Positions 52,730 through 64,000 of a DNA stretch of 64,000 nucleotides are shown piece by piece. Below the pieces are notes generated by a model, which did no database searches, was not told where the DNA came from, and worked only from the letters and a program-made list of their open reading frames with translations. Within the stretch, counting starts at the first letter, position 1. Each line of letters starts with the position of its first letter. Where the stretch lies: assembly GCA_019914945.1 (NCBI GenBank), contig CM034105.1, positions 9,362,001 through 9,426,000 on the forward strand, written 5' to 3'. A program made the position numbers and the translations under genes. This DNA comes from Typha latifolia (lineage: Eukaryota; Streptophyta; Magnoliopsida; Poales; Typhaceae).

Positions 52730-53046
52730 GCCAACGACACGAGGTCACCGGCTAGCCAACACCTCCGTGGAGGGCCGACGCAACACAAAGAGGGAGGGGA
52801 GATTCATTTGTTGAATAAAATGTTTAGCTAATTCCATGCATCGAACCAAAAAATCCTTTCTTCGTCTAATAGTTCATAAAATGCAATTAAATAAAAAGGG
52901 AGATAGAGGACTCACCCCGACACTGTTCACAAGGTCATCAAGCTTCGGCGGCGCTCCAACGCGGTGGGAAGAAGAAAGGGGGAAAGCAAGCAATGGGGAG
53001 AAGGAAAGAAAAAGAAAGAAGAGAAAGGGGAGAGAGAGAGAGAGAA

Positions 53047-53077
<31 letters not shown>

Positions 53078-53165
53078 AAGAAAAGAGAGGGGGAAGAGAG
53101 GAAAGGGGCGCACGTGCCCTTCATGTGTGCACCCAAATTATTTTTATGTTTTTTTGGATGTTACA
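52730..53165 (-). repeat. LTR-like 3' end related to elements A and B
   Basis: Shares the layout of the last 400 bp of element A: ACTCACC/GTTC-type text, GGCGGC-rich bit, purine-rich tract, GCGCACGTGC then T/A-rich end. The (GAA)n tract at about 53047-53083 lies inside. The ending may be TGTTACA near 53163. Strand and exact ends are uncertain. Confidence 0.45.
53047..53083 (+). repeat. (GAA)n microsatellite
   Basis: About 12 GAA/AAG units between a GA tract and an AAAAGAGAGGGGG tract. Confidence 0.9.
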
Positions 53166-53433
53166 TATATGAGCTAAAAACTCAAGCTCAACAAGTAAAT
53201 TCACCCAAAAGTTAGTAAAAACTAGAATCCATAAACCATGATCGGAAAACCAAAGCTCAACAATTTATAATAATAACTAGCTAGATCATTACATAAAATA
53301 TAAAGCATAAGTAATAATAATGTGAGTAACAAGATGATAAAAAGCTTAAGTTTCTTTATGTGGAACTTCTCAATCTCAAATAATTATCATATTTCTTATT
53401 TTGCATCTAAGCCTACGGATGGATATAAACTTA
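53166..53433. other. AT-rich spacer between LTR-like relics
   Basis: No gene or repeat recognised. Confidence 0.35.
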
Positions 53434-56080
53434 CTGTAACGCCCTCGCCTGGCACGAGCACGTGCACACCCATGCGCCCACACGACACGTGCGGCTTACG
53501 CGACAGAACGGGCGAGGTCCGTCACACACAGATACTCCTATGCACATACAATCATCACATCATCAAATAATATCTGCTAACATATTCATGCTCACCAAAT
53601 CCAACACCAAATAAATCATATTATCAACTAAATAAACATATTAACATATGAATATTCAAGTCCACAATAATATACACTAGATCACTACATAATTTAGTAG
53701 GACCTACACAGGCCACGACAAACTATTAAGATACAACTAAACAATAGATACACGAGTACACTATAATCTAACATGTATTATACAAATCACCGTCTGACAC
53801 AATAAAGTACAAATATAATAAACAATAATACAACTCAATTTCTATAGAAATTATCATCTATACTGTCTCGCACCTATAGCTCACCTCATTAATCTAAAAT
53901 ATCTTCTCGAGATATCTCAAGTCGCTATCACGTACTACGTATCTGAGGGGGTAAGAAAAGAAATAAAGAGAGTCATGAGCAAAAGGCTCAGTGAATAGAC
54001 CTTACTCTGAATTAGTGATGCCAAACAAAGAGTAAATCGTGTACTAGGTAATATAAATTAGAAAGAGCATCATGTTATGAATGAGTATATAAATGTATCC
54101 TCGATAATATATAAATGAAAAATAGATAATATGTCATAAGTGATAAAAGTATATAATCCTCGACAATGAATAAACATATCACCATGTCATATTATCATCA
54201 TAACTCTCTCAAATATGACACATGATGCATGCTAACCATGACCATACTATTGTACCAAATGCAACCATACATGATGTATATTGACCACTCGATAATCAGG
54301 TAACTAGATGATAATAAAATCATATGCATTTCTCATCATCTCAGTCATCAATGTCAGCTCTATATGTCATCATCATACTAGACCACTATGCATAGTCAAG
54401 ACTCGATACCCAATCTCAATATCCTGCCCGTAGGCTTAAAGCATACCTTGTCATACGCTAAGGATATATTAGTCATAATCATACCCTGCCATACGCTAAG
54501 GATATATTAGTCATAATCATACCCTGCCATACGGCCGGCCACGTCGTGCCAAAAACTTTTTTATTAAATTTTTTTTTAATTTTTTTAGGGTAGATTGTTA
54601 CAAAAACTCACATCGATATTGTGTTATGATCTTAATCTAGGGGCGGTAATCAGGTCATGTTAAACGGGTTCGAGTCAGATCGAATTCGAGTTGATCAATT
54701 TCACTATAATACAAACATGATCTAATTATTAAACGGGTTGTATGTGGTAGACAAGAATACGACCTAATTATTAAACAAGTAACACGATATGACCCATAAA
54801 ATCCATTTAATAAATTGGTTGTGTTAAAAAGAGACATTATATGACATGATAACTTACTTAACAGGACACGAAAAACATAGTAGTATTAACCCTATATAAA
54901 AATTAATATTTATTAATTTATTGTATATAAATAGTGTATTATACAAATAAAATGGGTCATTTCTAACTCAAAAGTCAAAACTCATACAACATAAAATTAA
55001 TAATTCTAATAATTCACCGTAACATAAATTCATACAACATAGTTTTAACTCTCATGACAATTACAACATAATTTCAATTTCACAATTCAACCACAAACAT
55101 CAAACATTAAATAAACAAAAATTTAAGTACTAATCTTAGTTTCAACTCTCAAATCTAACAATCTTATGACAATTAGAACATTGTTTAACATTTACAATCA
55201 ATTATAAATTACAAATAATTTAAAATAAGACCTCAATTTTATTATCTAAAGATTATGACCCTGCCAAAAAGAGTGAACCAGAATGTAAATAACTATCGAT
55301 AGAAAGAAATACAAAGTTGAGATTCTCATACCGATCTTAGCTGCATGCACTCTAACAGATGCACTAGATTAATGGAATTGACATATAATGCTATCTCTTC
55401 TATCCATGCCTAAAAGTAAACAAAGCCTTAAACACATTTAAGGTACCCAGAGTTAACATAGTAATAACTACGTCGAAACTAGTTTGAGAATTAAACCTGC
55501 AATATTATCATCGAAAGGATTCAAAAGATATTCTGACTCATCAATTAGCTCCCATGCCAAAATAGTGGGATCATCCTTGTACTCTTATACTCACAGCCGA
55601 TCTGATTAAAATCACTAATAGGTGTCACGGAGTGATAAATTTAATTTTCTTTTTATCTAGCCATTGAGAGAGATGGGTCTAAAATAGATATGTTCCTTAT
55701 ACTTCCGCCAAAGTCAACCAGAAAAGTCAACATAGTGATCTAGGTATGTCTTCTAAACTTCCATCAGGGTTAACTAAGAAAATCATTATAATAATCTAAA
55801 TAAGTTCATTCAATAAACTTCAAAGCAGACTAAGTCACCACAAAAAATCATAAAACGATCTATATCGAGATTGTTGTCAAATCCTATCTATCACAATTTA
55901 AGTTCCATTAGCTACTCATTGTCAATATACTTAGTATTTGAGCGAAGAATTACAATATACTAAGAGTACTATTGCACAAAAATAACATAATAGATGTTAT
56001 ACAAAATAATATAATAGTATGAAATACGAGACAAAATGAAACATTGCCTCAAATAGCTCAAATCGCAATTTTGTGTAGGA
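53434..56080 (+). mobile_element. Diverged LTR-like relic of the A/B family with inserted sequence
   Basis: It starts TGTAACGCCC. It has the same block order as element A: TCATGAGC..AAGGCTCAGTGA near 53970, then near 55850 CTAAGTCACCACAAAAAATC and CATAAAACGATCTATATCG, matching the A/B blocks. A 46-bp tandem duplication (CATACGCTAAGGATATATTAG units) lies at about 54450-54530. A segment starting TAGGGGCGGTAATC at about 54639 looks like a hAT-type insertion. The right end is not resolved. Confidence 0.5.
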
Positions 56081-56099
56081 TTTTATAGAGGGCAAGAAT

Positions 56100-56435
56100 T
56101 CGGATTACAAGATTTCCCCCTCCCCTCGTAACGGTGGGGGGGCGGGGAGGGAATAGGGGAAACAGTGGCATATTAATGGTTATTACAAGTTTTTTATCTT
56201 TTTCTGGAAAAAACACGGTTAGTGAATGTAAATTAAGAAATAACATCAAACACAGATCTTCAAAACACAAAAAGAAACGAGAATCAATATACTACATTTC
56301 CTTTCAATGTGGATAACATCCACATGTTTACAGCCATAAGAATACATTGTTCACATGATCAAAGATAGTTTATACAACTAAAATATATATATCCCGTGGT
56401 GTATGCATGACAAATACCTTCTAGGGGTTAAATTG
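56100..56435. other. 3' flank of thioredoxin f gene, with G-rich tract
   Basis: A C-rich tract CCCCCTCCCCTCG (about 56116-56128) is followed at once by GGTGGGGGGGCGGGGAGGG (about 56132-56150): a short hairpin-capable, G-quadruplex-capable block in otherwise AT-rich DNA. The rest should include the thioredoxin 3' UTR. Confidence 0.5.
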
Positions 56436-56570
56436 TTAGTTTGATTTTGCAGTCTCAATTGCAAGAACTAAATCATCAAATTTAGCTCCTGTTACTTCCT
56501 TTACGACTTTTCTATCCTTGAGAATTTTGAATGTTGGAACAACCTTTATGCCCAACTCTTTAGCAAGAGA
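56436..56570 (-). CDS. TRXF: Thioredoxin f exon 3 (C-terminus)
   Basis: 44 codons plus TAA after acceptor TTTCTTGTAG. It encodes SLAKELGIKVVPTFKILKDR, KVVKEVTGAKFDDLVLAIET and AKSN. Confidence 0.93.
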   Translation of the reverse strand, partial: SLAKELGIKVVPTFKILKDRKVVKEVTGAKFDDLVLAIETAKSN

Positions 56571-59500
56571 CTACAAGAAAAATAGGAGTATCAGAAAGCT
56601 GCAGTAGGGCAAAAGCCGATAGACTAAAAAAATGTAGAAGTATAGGCAACAGATGAGTGTGGCAATCGACCTTGTTTTCTTGATTGCAATCAAGCTTGAG
56701 GAACACAACATCAAGGTACTTCTCCGACAATTCCTGAAATCTAGGTGCCATCACCTTGCAAGGGCCACACCTGCAAAGTAATGAAAATAGAATAGTATTG
56801 CATGTTGGACTAACATATCTTCAGAAAGATGTCATAAACTAATGTTATACAAGTTACTCTTTCATGCTAGACAAGTTACTATATCTACTCAACTCTAATA
56901 AAACTCAGCCCTTGTGACATTCTAGATGTGGCTTAGGGAAACACAAAGTTCACAAACAATTTATGCTTAGAAAGAGATGGGCCAAGGGGTATGGTCAGGG
57001 TTATAACAGTGACCATCTCTTTAAAAGAAGAACTACTCAAATTTGCAATTTATAACTTATTTTGTGAAAGTCAGAAAAATTCTCAAGATATCATGAGAAT
57101 GTATTGTTGATGTCTTCTTATTGAATGGTCAACTGACAATATCAGAAATCGGGACATGAACATTTACAAATCTCACATAATAAACCTTTGGGTGTATATT
57201 ATGTAGTTTGCCTATTGGTAATTCTAATTAACTGTCCAAGGTGCATATCGATCTGTCTAAAGCTTGGTATTTGGTGATACTGCATATACCTGATTGGTAT
57301 GATCACTCTAAGACACTGTAGGAAATTATACGTTGGCACATAAAATTTGATTCAGATTTAATATATGGCTACAATAAGTTAGATATCTTGTGAGAGCTCA
57401 TTTTAAGAGGCTTGAACGTAAGAAAGGAGCTCGTGTTCTGTAGGATAAATTGAGGTCCAACAACCCTTGCAAAAGCTAGGTACAATTCCAAAAAGGAACT
57501 CCTTTAAAGAGGCGAGGGTTTCCAGAACCACTTGAAGTTCGTTGCAGCCTTGTCGGTAAAGCTTGATATGGTAAAAACCTGATTCTTCTTAAATCCAGAG
57601 ATCATGAACCAACATTAGGTCATTTGGTCACTAGTACAAAAGGAAATTCCTGCTTTTCAGAAAAAAAGAAAAAATTGAAGACTTTCACAAGGAGGAACTA
57701 AATCTTCCTTGTTGTGGAAAGATAGTAGGTTTTTTGGAGCTTACCAGCGAAAAGAGTGCAATAATCAGAAGATAAAGGAGTCAATTGAGTCTGAAATTAC
57801 TCCAATAGAACAATATCTGTTTTGCAGCCTCTCAAGGCAAATGGTATAGCTACCTCTTGCACAGGACTCTCTGTACTTTGTAAGCTTCTCACTGAGAATC
57901 TTAATCTCTACGATATTTAATCAAGATATTCAAATGAAATAATCAACTGATATTTGAGAGAATCCTTCAAAATAAAGAACTTCAATGAATGCCAAACTAA
58001 ATGATTAGCCATTGAATGGAGGCTACTCCTAACATTAAACTGACTTAAATCAAGTCATTAAGAGTCAGGTCAGCTTTTAACTGAGAAAAGGTTAGTTATC
58101 ACAAAAAGGAAGTTGTCATCAGCAAAGAGCAGCTTCTGGGATGGCCACAAAACCCTTTTTAAGATAACAATCATCTTCGTCTTTATGTTAATATGACGCA
58201 TGGATCGGGCGTGCCGGTTGGCACTTGCCGTGCCGGCGGCGTACTGGCACATGGCACAAGGGGTGCCACACAGCACCCCTCCTAATAATTCCGCCGCTCG
58301 CCGTCAAGCTACCCGTTGCCGATCACCGTCACCGTCCGCCGTCGCCCGAGCGCGTCCGGTGCCCTAGCCCAAGGGAGAAGATGAGATCGAGAGAGAGAGA
58401 GATCGAGATATATATATATATATCTCGATCTCTCTCTCTCTCTCTTAATTTCTCTCTCTCTCTCGATCTCATCTTCTCCCTCGGGCTAGGGCACCCGACA
58501 CGCTTGGGTGACGGCGATCGGCGAGCGGCAATGGCAGATGAGCGGCGAGCGGCAGTTGACGACGACAAAGGTGAGTATCTCGTTTTTTTTCTTCTCTTAC
58601 GGCACGTGCCGTGCTGTGGCCGGCACGACCATGGTTGATATGATGTACATTATATTATGTCCAATTGTCCATCCGTATTATGAAGCCAGGATGGTGATCT
58701 TTAAGAAAACTAGCTTAAGTATTATAATTGATAGAATAAAGCAACAAGGATTTCTTACAAGAGAGGAAAAGGAAAATATCACTATCAAACCACTGATGTT
58801 TCTACCACGAGAATAGTTGATCTTTTCTAGGGTTGATCCATCAAAACTATAATGATATGGTTATCTTCCTATGGCACTAACAAGCATAGCTAAATTACCA
58901 TTAAAGGAATAGTTAGCCTAAAATCTGTCTAGTTTAATTGAACTATTAGTATAATAAGCTAAAAGAAAGTGAAAGTTGAAAACCAAGTGAATTTCTACAC
59001 TTTAGTGCATGCCCTAGTTCCAAGAATTTACAATTAGAAAGATTATGTTCTCAAAACATATTTAATTGTATGGAGGCTCCTAAAATAATGTGCGCTGCAC
59101 ATTAAACTCATCTCCAATCAGTTTGTTCTTTGAGTAGGAAACCCTCAGCATCATTTTCAGGTTTAGGAAAACTTGAGCTTTCCATTTTCAGAAAGATAAC
59201 AAGAAAAAGAAAAAGAGCATAGAGTTTCTCCTTTCACTTTCTTGAATATTATATTTCAAAAATGGGATACTGATGATAATCTTCACAGCCTCTGAACTAG
59301 GCAACCAACTTTACTTTTCTGGCATTAAAATAAAAGGACTAGACAGAAAAATGTTGTCTTATAATCCTTTTCTAAGTTCCAAATGGAAGGAAAAAGGAAA
59401 TCTGATCAGAATTTTCCTTTCCCATGGACAACACTCTCCTATGGATTTTGGTGTCCAAGGTTGCTTTCAGAGAAAGGAAAAAACATGGGCACACAGCATG

Positions 59501-61866
59501 GTTCCGTCAATAATATATAATCTGTGGCGAAGAAGAGGAAATGTGGAATAGCGACATCCTTACTATAGAATTTGACCCTCTCGGTGAGTATGCCTTCAAT
59601 TCTCCATTTCCATTTTTAGAATGAAGCAATGAAACTTACTCTTTAATTTGCATATCATTGATTGAAACTTGAAACAAACATCATATGCAAATGCTAGTCA
59701 ATGCAAAAAAATAATAAAGAAAAAGAAAGAAAGAAAGGGAGCAAAAGAAATGACAGTTTCGAAAGAATCTAATGATTCCAGGGGAATTTACGATATGTAG
59801 TGGCAATTTTGATATTTGAAGATATTCCAGTGGCAATTATTTAAAGAAAAAAGAAAAAGTTCTAAATGCGGAGGTAAATAGCTACCTAATCATAGTTAGA
59901 GAGCAACATGACTGAATTCTAATAAAAATATTATAATAAAAGACAAGAAATGCAAAACTAAGACACACATTGGATCGAATTGCATAAGGACGTATGGATG
60001 CATGCAAATTTCCACAATAAATCTAAAACCAACAATAAAACATGGCTCATCTCGGTAAGTATGCCTTCTTGCCTGATATATACACCGGTGTGAAAGGTTA
60101 CGCTCTCATTCATCCAAGGTCCTTTTCTAAGTGAGAAGTTTTTCTTATTTTAAGCCATGAAGTAGTCGTTAAATGAGAATGAATAGAAGATATAAGATTT
60201 TCTATACAAACAACCAAACGATGCAAGAGAAGAGTTAGAAACAAATAGTAAAAGGTTGTCATAGGCAAAAAAGTAAAATATATATCAATAAGACAATAAT
60301 CATTGCTAAATATGAATCCGGAAACAAGATATCATGCCAATGATGCAAAGGCTCCACTATAGTGACCTGTTTTAAGGGCATAAAAAAGAATATAGAAGAA
60401 GCTACATATTATTCTGAACTTACTACAGAAAAATCAATTGAAAAGAGAAGATGCACTAACTACAAGTATATTAATTTGGTTATAGAACAAATTTGATGAT
60501 CCTTAAGGAATTGGACAAGGAGTATTAAAATTAATAAACCACTAAGCCAAATACTTAAGAATATTAGTATGCCAAAACCGGATCCATAATCGTCCACCTA
60601 AATATCCGTTGGCAGCAAAGACTAAAGAATTGGCAGATAGAACCTTTTGTTTTTCTCGAGATGGAAGTCATGGAAGTGAGTAGTATTAGTTCTTGAAACT
60701 CTTTTTTTTCAGATCTACCCAAAGTGTGGTTTATATGGATTATTGATCAAAGATCAAGGACAAGAACTCATAACATACAGTGAAACTCTACATATGCATG
60801 CACATAGCAATGCTTTAACAATTAATAGCAGAATTCTAAAACAGCAAAACCTGTATTAGAGTGCTTGAAAGTGATTACATAACCTAAAAATGATTTAAAA
60901 CCTTTTTAATTAAATGTAAACAAGGCTAAGAGTTTCAAAGAAGAATCCAAGTGTTAAAAGCATGATATACATTGTTTAGTCCATTGCCTAATAACTTAAG
61001 CTTTTGGGTCAAATAATTATCTAATCCTAATAATCTTGAATAGAATGCTAAATCAATATTAATAGAGAACTCGAGCACCGACTGAAGTAGCAAAAGTTTA
61101 CAGGAAGCAAGATACACCACAAATACTCGAAAATTTAGTGAGACCAACTCTTCCATGCCTTAACAATTGAAGAACATCTAAAAATGCAAGTAATGGACAA
61201 TATATGCTAAGCAATGAGTATACTTAAATTTTATCATATTCTAGAGAGATCTATAAAAACTCCAAATTTGGTCTTAAATTTAACGCGCTAAGTGCACATC
61301 AAAACAAGTCCGAGCTTTTAACAACTAGGATGACATTATGCCTAAACTGACTCAATTAATCAAATTAAGGCGTATTTTCCTCTGCATAATGTAGCAATGC
61401 CAAAATCAAGCGCAAAGTTAAGCAGCTGCCACATAATGGCAATCCCAATCTTAACTAACGGACACAAAAACTAAAACAATCTAACATCAGAACACTTGTA
61501 AAAGTACTAATTCGAAAAATATAAAGAAAATTCAAGTGTGGAAAATAAATAAAAACCTTGAGCAGTAAATGGGCAATTTTCCTACCACTGAGTGTACATA
61601 TCAAGGACGACGACCTTCTCGCCGGCGGTTTCGACGATGGGCCAGAAGGTATCCTTGTTCACCTCCGTCACGCTCCCCACCGCCGGCGCCGCGATCTCCA
61701 AGCTCGACCTCACCGCCACCGTTCTCGACGCCTCCCTGGAGACCGAGCCACATGTCCTTCCCCGATTGGGCCAATCCACCTTCCGGTTGGGCCCCACGGA
61801 GGGAGGCGAATTGGTGTGCAGGGAACGGAGGGACGGGGACGAGGAGAGAGAGAGCCGAAGCGCCAT
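56436..61866 (-). CDS. TRXF: Plastid thioredoxin f-type, complete, 3 exons, 171 aa
   Basis: Thioredoxin f passes electrons from ferredoxin-thioredoxin reductase to Calvin-cycle enzymes such as fructose-1,6-bisphosphatase in the chloroplast stroma. Exons 61866-61586, 56770-56671 and 56570-56436 join to 171 codons. Residues 1 to about 60 are a Ser/Arg-rich transit peptide. The mature part starts near AAPAVGSVTEVNKDTFWPIV. It has MYTQWCGPCKVMAP (redox Cys pair; the Trp codon is split by intron 1), FLKLDCNQENK with the extra Cys typical of f-type, VVPTFKILKDRKVVKEVTG with the cis-Pro, and ends AIETAKSN. Length and motifs are normal. Intron 1 is 4.8 kb and holds a hairpin element; intron 2 is 100 bp. 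A (GA)n tract is in the 5' UTR. Confidence 0.93.
56671..56770 (-). CDS. TRXF: Thioredoxin f exon 2 (active site)
   Basis: 100 bp after acceptor TTTGCAG. It encodes CGPCKVMAPRFQELSEKYLD then VVFLKLDCNQENK. Donor GTCGAT at 56670. Confidence 0.93.
56771..58198. other. Thioredoxin f intron 1, part near exon 2
   Basis: AT-rich intron sequence. No gene or repeat recognised. Confidence 0.45.
58199..58637. mobile_element. GC-rich fold-back element with internal hairpin, near 8-bp target duplication
   Basis: The left end CATGGATCGGGCGTGCCGG and the complement of the right end (CCATGGTCGTGCCGGCC) are imperfect terminal inverted repeats. The flanks ATATGACG (58191-58198) and ATATGATG (58638-58645) match at 7 of 8 bases. 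Inside, about 58340-58515 is a long inverted repeat whose arms share CCCTAGCCC, GGGAGAAGATGAGATCGAGAG and their complements, centred on (AT)n at about 58408-58424. No transposase. It sits in thioredoxin f intron 1. hAT-like by duplication size. Confidence 0.68.
58638..61585. other. Thioredoxin f intron 1, part near exon 1
   Basis: AT-rich intron sequence. Short ORFs have no recognisable similarity. Nothing else seen. Confidence 0.45.
61586..61866 (-). CDS. TRXF: Thioredoxin f exon 1 (transit peptide and mature start)
   Basis: ATG at 61866. 93 codons plus TG, then donor GTAGG; the last G of the Trp codon is in exon 2. Frames on the + strand here are GC-rich shadows. Confidence 0.92.
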
Positions 61867-63118
61867 GAGAGAGAGAGAGAGAGGAGGGTAGATTTAGAGA
61901 TAAAGAAAGGGGTAATCCTAGAGCTTAAAAGCGGGTGAGCTCAGCGATCGCTATTTATGATGCGGGACAGATCGGCGATCTCATCCAAGAAGATGACGAA
62001 ATGACCACTTTAACCTCCGGATAGAAGCCCGTCTGTGGCGAACAGCGGAACAATAGGCAGCAGACTAAGAGGATAGGAGGGTAACGCCGTAATTTCATCA
62101 TGCAGAACGGTGGCGGCCTTTTGGGCATCCACGGCCAAAGAGAGAGAAGCATCAACCAAACGAATCTTTCTCCTTTTAACCCACTCATAGGGTAGAACCG
62201 TCCTACGCGTCACGACCTCATTGGCTGCCGAATCTATTCAAAGATTTCGTAAGTTCAGTATCGTCGACCCTCTCCATAAATCGCGCTGGCCAAGAATATA
62301 GGAAAATTCTTGCTACTTGTTAGTAGACGTGTATATATAGTTGGGGTCATGGCTAAGACCGTGTGATGTTGAACTATCCTAGCTGGTAGTGGAGACAGTG
62401 ATCATGGAGAGTTGCATCTGGGATGTGGTGAGAGCTTCTAGTTCACAAGATCTTTGGAGGTCCATGTCCAAGTTTTCGTGGCTGAGAAAGGTAGAAACAA
62501 ACGGATGGGTAATGAGTTTGGTGTCGCTTATGGATCGAAAGCAGGGGGCTAAGAATTTAAAATCAATTACTTGGCCTTATTTACATGAAAACCAGGATGA
62601 CCATGAGAAGCGGGAGCTAAATATCAAAACACTTCTAAAGTATTCTAAGCGCTATATATAAAGCTTTATCAATATTAACCAAGTTTTATGCCTGTTTATA
62701 CCAATAAATAATAAAAAAAAGAAGTTTTTTCTTGTTTGATCACTGAAAATTATAGTTATCCTATGTGGTACTTTTATAATCTAAATCCGTTGTATTATTG
62801 CCTCGTTGTCAATACTGTTGAAAGTATTTTTCTCAATATATACTACTAAGTTATTGTTCATCCAATGAATTCATGCTCTTTCGATTTTAACTATTACTAT
62901 TAATTAATATAAACACAAATTTTGACAATATACAGGCCAATGGATATTAATATTTCTATCTTTATATGAGATTTTTTTCAGAATTAAAAAGCTAAAATAA
63001 TCAAATGTTATAATCAACCTTTTAAAAGTAGAGGATATTAGTGCTTTAGGTACTAAAAGAAAGGGATAAATATTTATTTTATTGTATAATTTTGTATTAG
63101 GTAATATAGTTAATGTAA
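61867..63118. other. Upstream region of thioredoxin f
   Basis: 61868-61886 is a GA tract in the likely 5' UTR. 61955-62213 is moderately GC-rich and open in two - strand frames but has no recognised domain, splice logic or conserved motif; it is more likely promoter or 5' UTR. From 62214 to 63118 the sequence is AT-rich with no gene that I can support. Confidence 0.4.
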
Positions 63119-63630
63119 TACCCACTGTGCCCCTCACGTGGGAAGAATTCACGTGATTACTACGTGATCCGCCAGTTAATATTTCAATGCAATATATAAA
63201 AGAAAAGCCCACATATACTCAAATAATATAGACAAAAGAAATTCATAATACTAAGGCCACAGCAAGCTCAAAATACATATCCATACAAATATAAATTAAT
63301 GCTCATGTAAGAGTTACAAGCCATCTAGCTTAATTTATATGAATATAATAAAATAAGAAACAGAGATCTATAAACCAGTCTTCGTCAGATGCTTCACGAG
63401 CTTGAGTCATCTACTAATTTGAAAATAATTGCACTAAATGATGATGAGCATAAAGCCTAGCAAATATCTACTACTATAGTCTAAAAATGGTACAATGAAT
63501 GCTGCAACATTGAGTAAATATAATATGCGCACCATGATCAAATCAATGCATCAATACCTAATACTCATCATGTTCATCTAATGCGTACATACATTAGCAA
63601 ATCGGTAACCTACTATGTATCAATCTGGAC
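63119..63630 (+). repeat. LTR-like relic start
   Basis: It starts TGTAATACCCACTGTGCCCC and contains GATGATGAGCATAAAGCCTA near 63437-63456, resembling the start and inner blocks of the relic at 53434. Ends unresolved. Confidence 0.35.
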
Positions 63631-63739
63631 TATTAAGGAGTTTTTGGCCAAACTAGCACTGTTTAAAAATTAATTTATCAAAATGGACTACCACCCAAAC
63701 TTATTATAAAAAAGGGTCAGATTAGTTGTAGCCTTACTA

Positions 63740-64000
63740 AAAACGCTTACAAGTTTAGCGTTTTAATGTTCGAGATAAAACGCTGAATTGTTCAGCATTT
63801 CTATTGCGGGTGGAAACACTGAACAGTTAAGTATTTATCTACATTAACCAGATTAACGAGTTGCCTAAATATTAGAGTTAAGCATTATAGATTGATTAAC
63901 TGTAGTACTTAAAATGCTAAACATTTTGGCATTTTACCTTTGGAAATGAAACACTGAGCAGATAAGCGTTTTCCACCTAAAACACTAAATCTATCAGCAT
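63740..64000 (+). repeat. Array of about 23-bp imperfect palindromes (AAACGCTGAA...TTCAGCGTTT type)
   Basis: At least six units: 63740-63764, 63777-63800, 63814-63837, 63911-63935, 63949-63972 and 63979-64000. Each is a short imperfect inverted repeat of AAA-CRCTRA against TYAGCRTTT around a 3-6 base centre, spaced irregularly by 12-75 bp. It runs off the end of the window. Confidence 0.7.

Noticed and set aside
52836..53215. Lys/Arg-rich and Leu/Phe-rich ORFs on both strands
   Set aside because: Caused by GA and GAA tracts inside an LTR-like relic.
61558..61938. ORFs of 99-126 aa on the + strand over thioredoxin f exon 1
   Set aside because: Shadows of the GC-rich transit-peptide exon.
62389..62661. 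90-aa ORF upstream of thioredoxin f
   Set aside because: Starts METVIMESCIWDVVR, but no recognised family, splice structure or composition signal; probably chance.
1..64000. CRISPR array, rRNA or tRNA genes
   Set aside because: No regular short direct repeats with unique spacers and no rRNA or tRNA sequence recognised; the only tRNA-related sequences are retrotransposon primer binding sites.

Overview
The window is nuclear DNA of a flowering plant. It holds GT-AG split genes with kilobase-scale introns, plastid transit peptides, Ty1/copia and Ty3/gypsy retrotransposons, a LINE, hAT-like elements and many CT, GA and GAA tracts. The species cannot be named from the sequence alone. There are no prokaryotic operons, no CRISPR array and no rRNA or tRNA gene that I could recognise. 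All coordinates, splice sites and identity estimates were read by eye.

Three host genes can be rebuilt exon by exon. (1) + strand, 1921-22203: the C-terminal part of the snRNA-activating protein complex subunit 3 (SNAPC3/SRD2 family) in five recognised exons; N-terminal exons were not found. (2) - strand, 48110-31559: a complete 299-aa plastid-type protein resembling the DUF2358 family, in five exons. (3) - strand, 61866-56436: a complete 171-aa f-type plastid thioredoxin with active site WCGPC, in three exons. The exons are short and most of the sequence is introns swollen by transposable elements.

Layout. 1-5.4 kb: two related hAT-like elements and the first two SNAPC3 exons. 6148-18608: a gypsy LTR element (GYP1, - strand, 331-bp LTRs, near-perfect 5-bp target duplication) inside a SNAPC3 intron. 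GYP1 holds a decayed gypsy pol, a rearranged inverted copia nest, and on the opposite strand a broken rolling-circle replication gene (HUH endonuclease plus SF3 helicase) like that of CRESS-DNA viruses. 18.7-22.2 kb: last three SNAPC3 exons. 22.7-26.3 kb: AT-rich tandem array and a large fold-back. 28.1-36.3 kb: two inverted copies of a 2.2-2.4 kb LTR-like element, one inside a gypsy protease relic and one inside a LINE, on either side of the last exon of gene 2. 39-48 kb: the other exons of gene 2; its intron 2 holds GYP2 (42450-44690), a 2.2 kb non-autonomous relative of GYP1. 49-56 kb: plant-mobile-domain relic, gypsy pol relic and LTR-like relics. 56.4-61.9 kb: thioredoxin f with a hairpin element in intron 1. 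63.1-64 kb: repeats, including an array of short palindromes.

The most interesting observation: GYP1 and GYP2 sit in introns of different genes with their own target duplications, yet both carry the 3' end of the same Rep-like gene, antisense to the retrotransposon and at the same place next to the primer-binding-site leader. The simplest reading is that a gypsy lineage captured a CRESS-virus-like rep segment and then copied it by retrotransposition. The rep copies here are broken by frameshifts, a stop codon and a Walker A substitution, so they are fossils.
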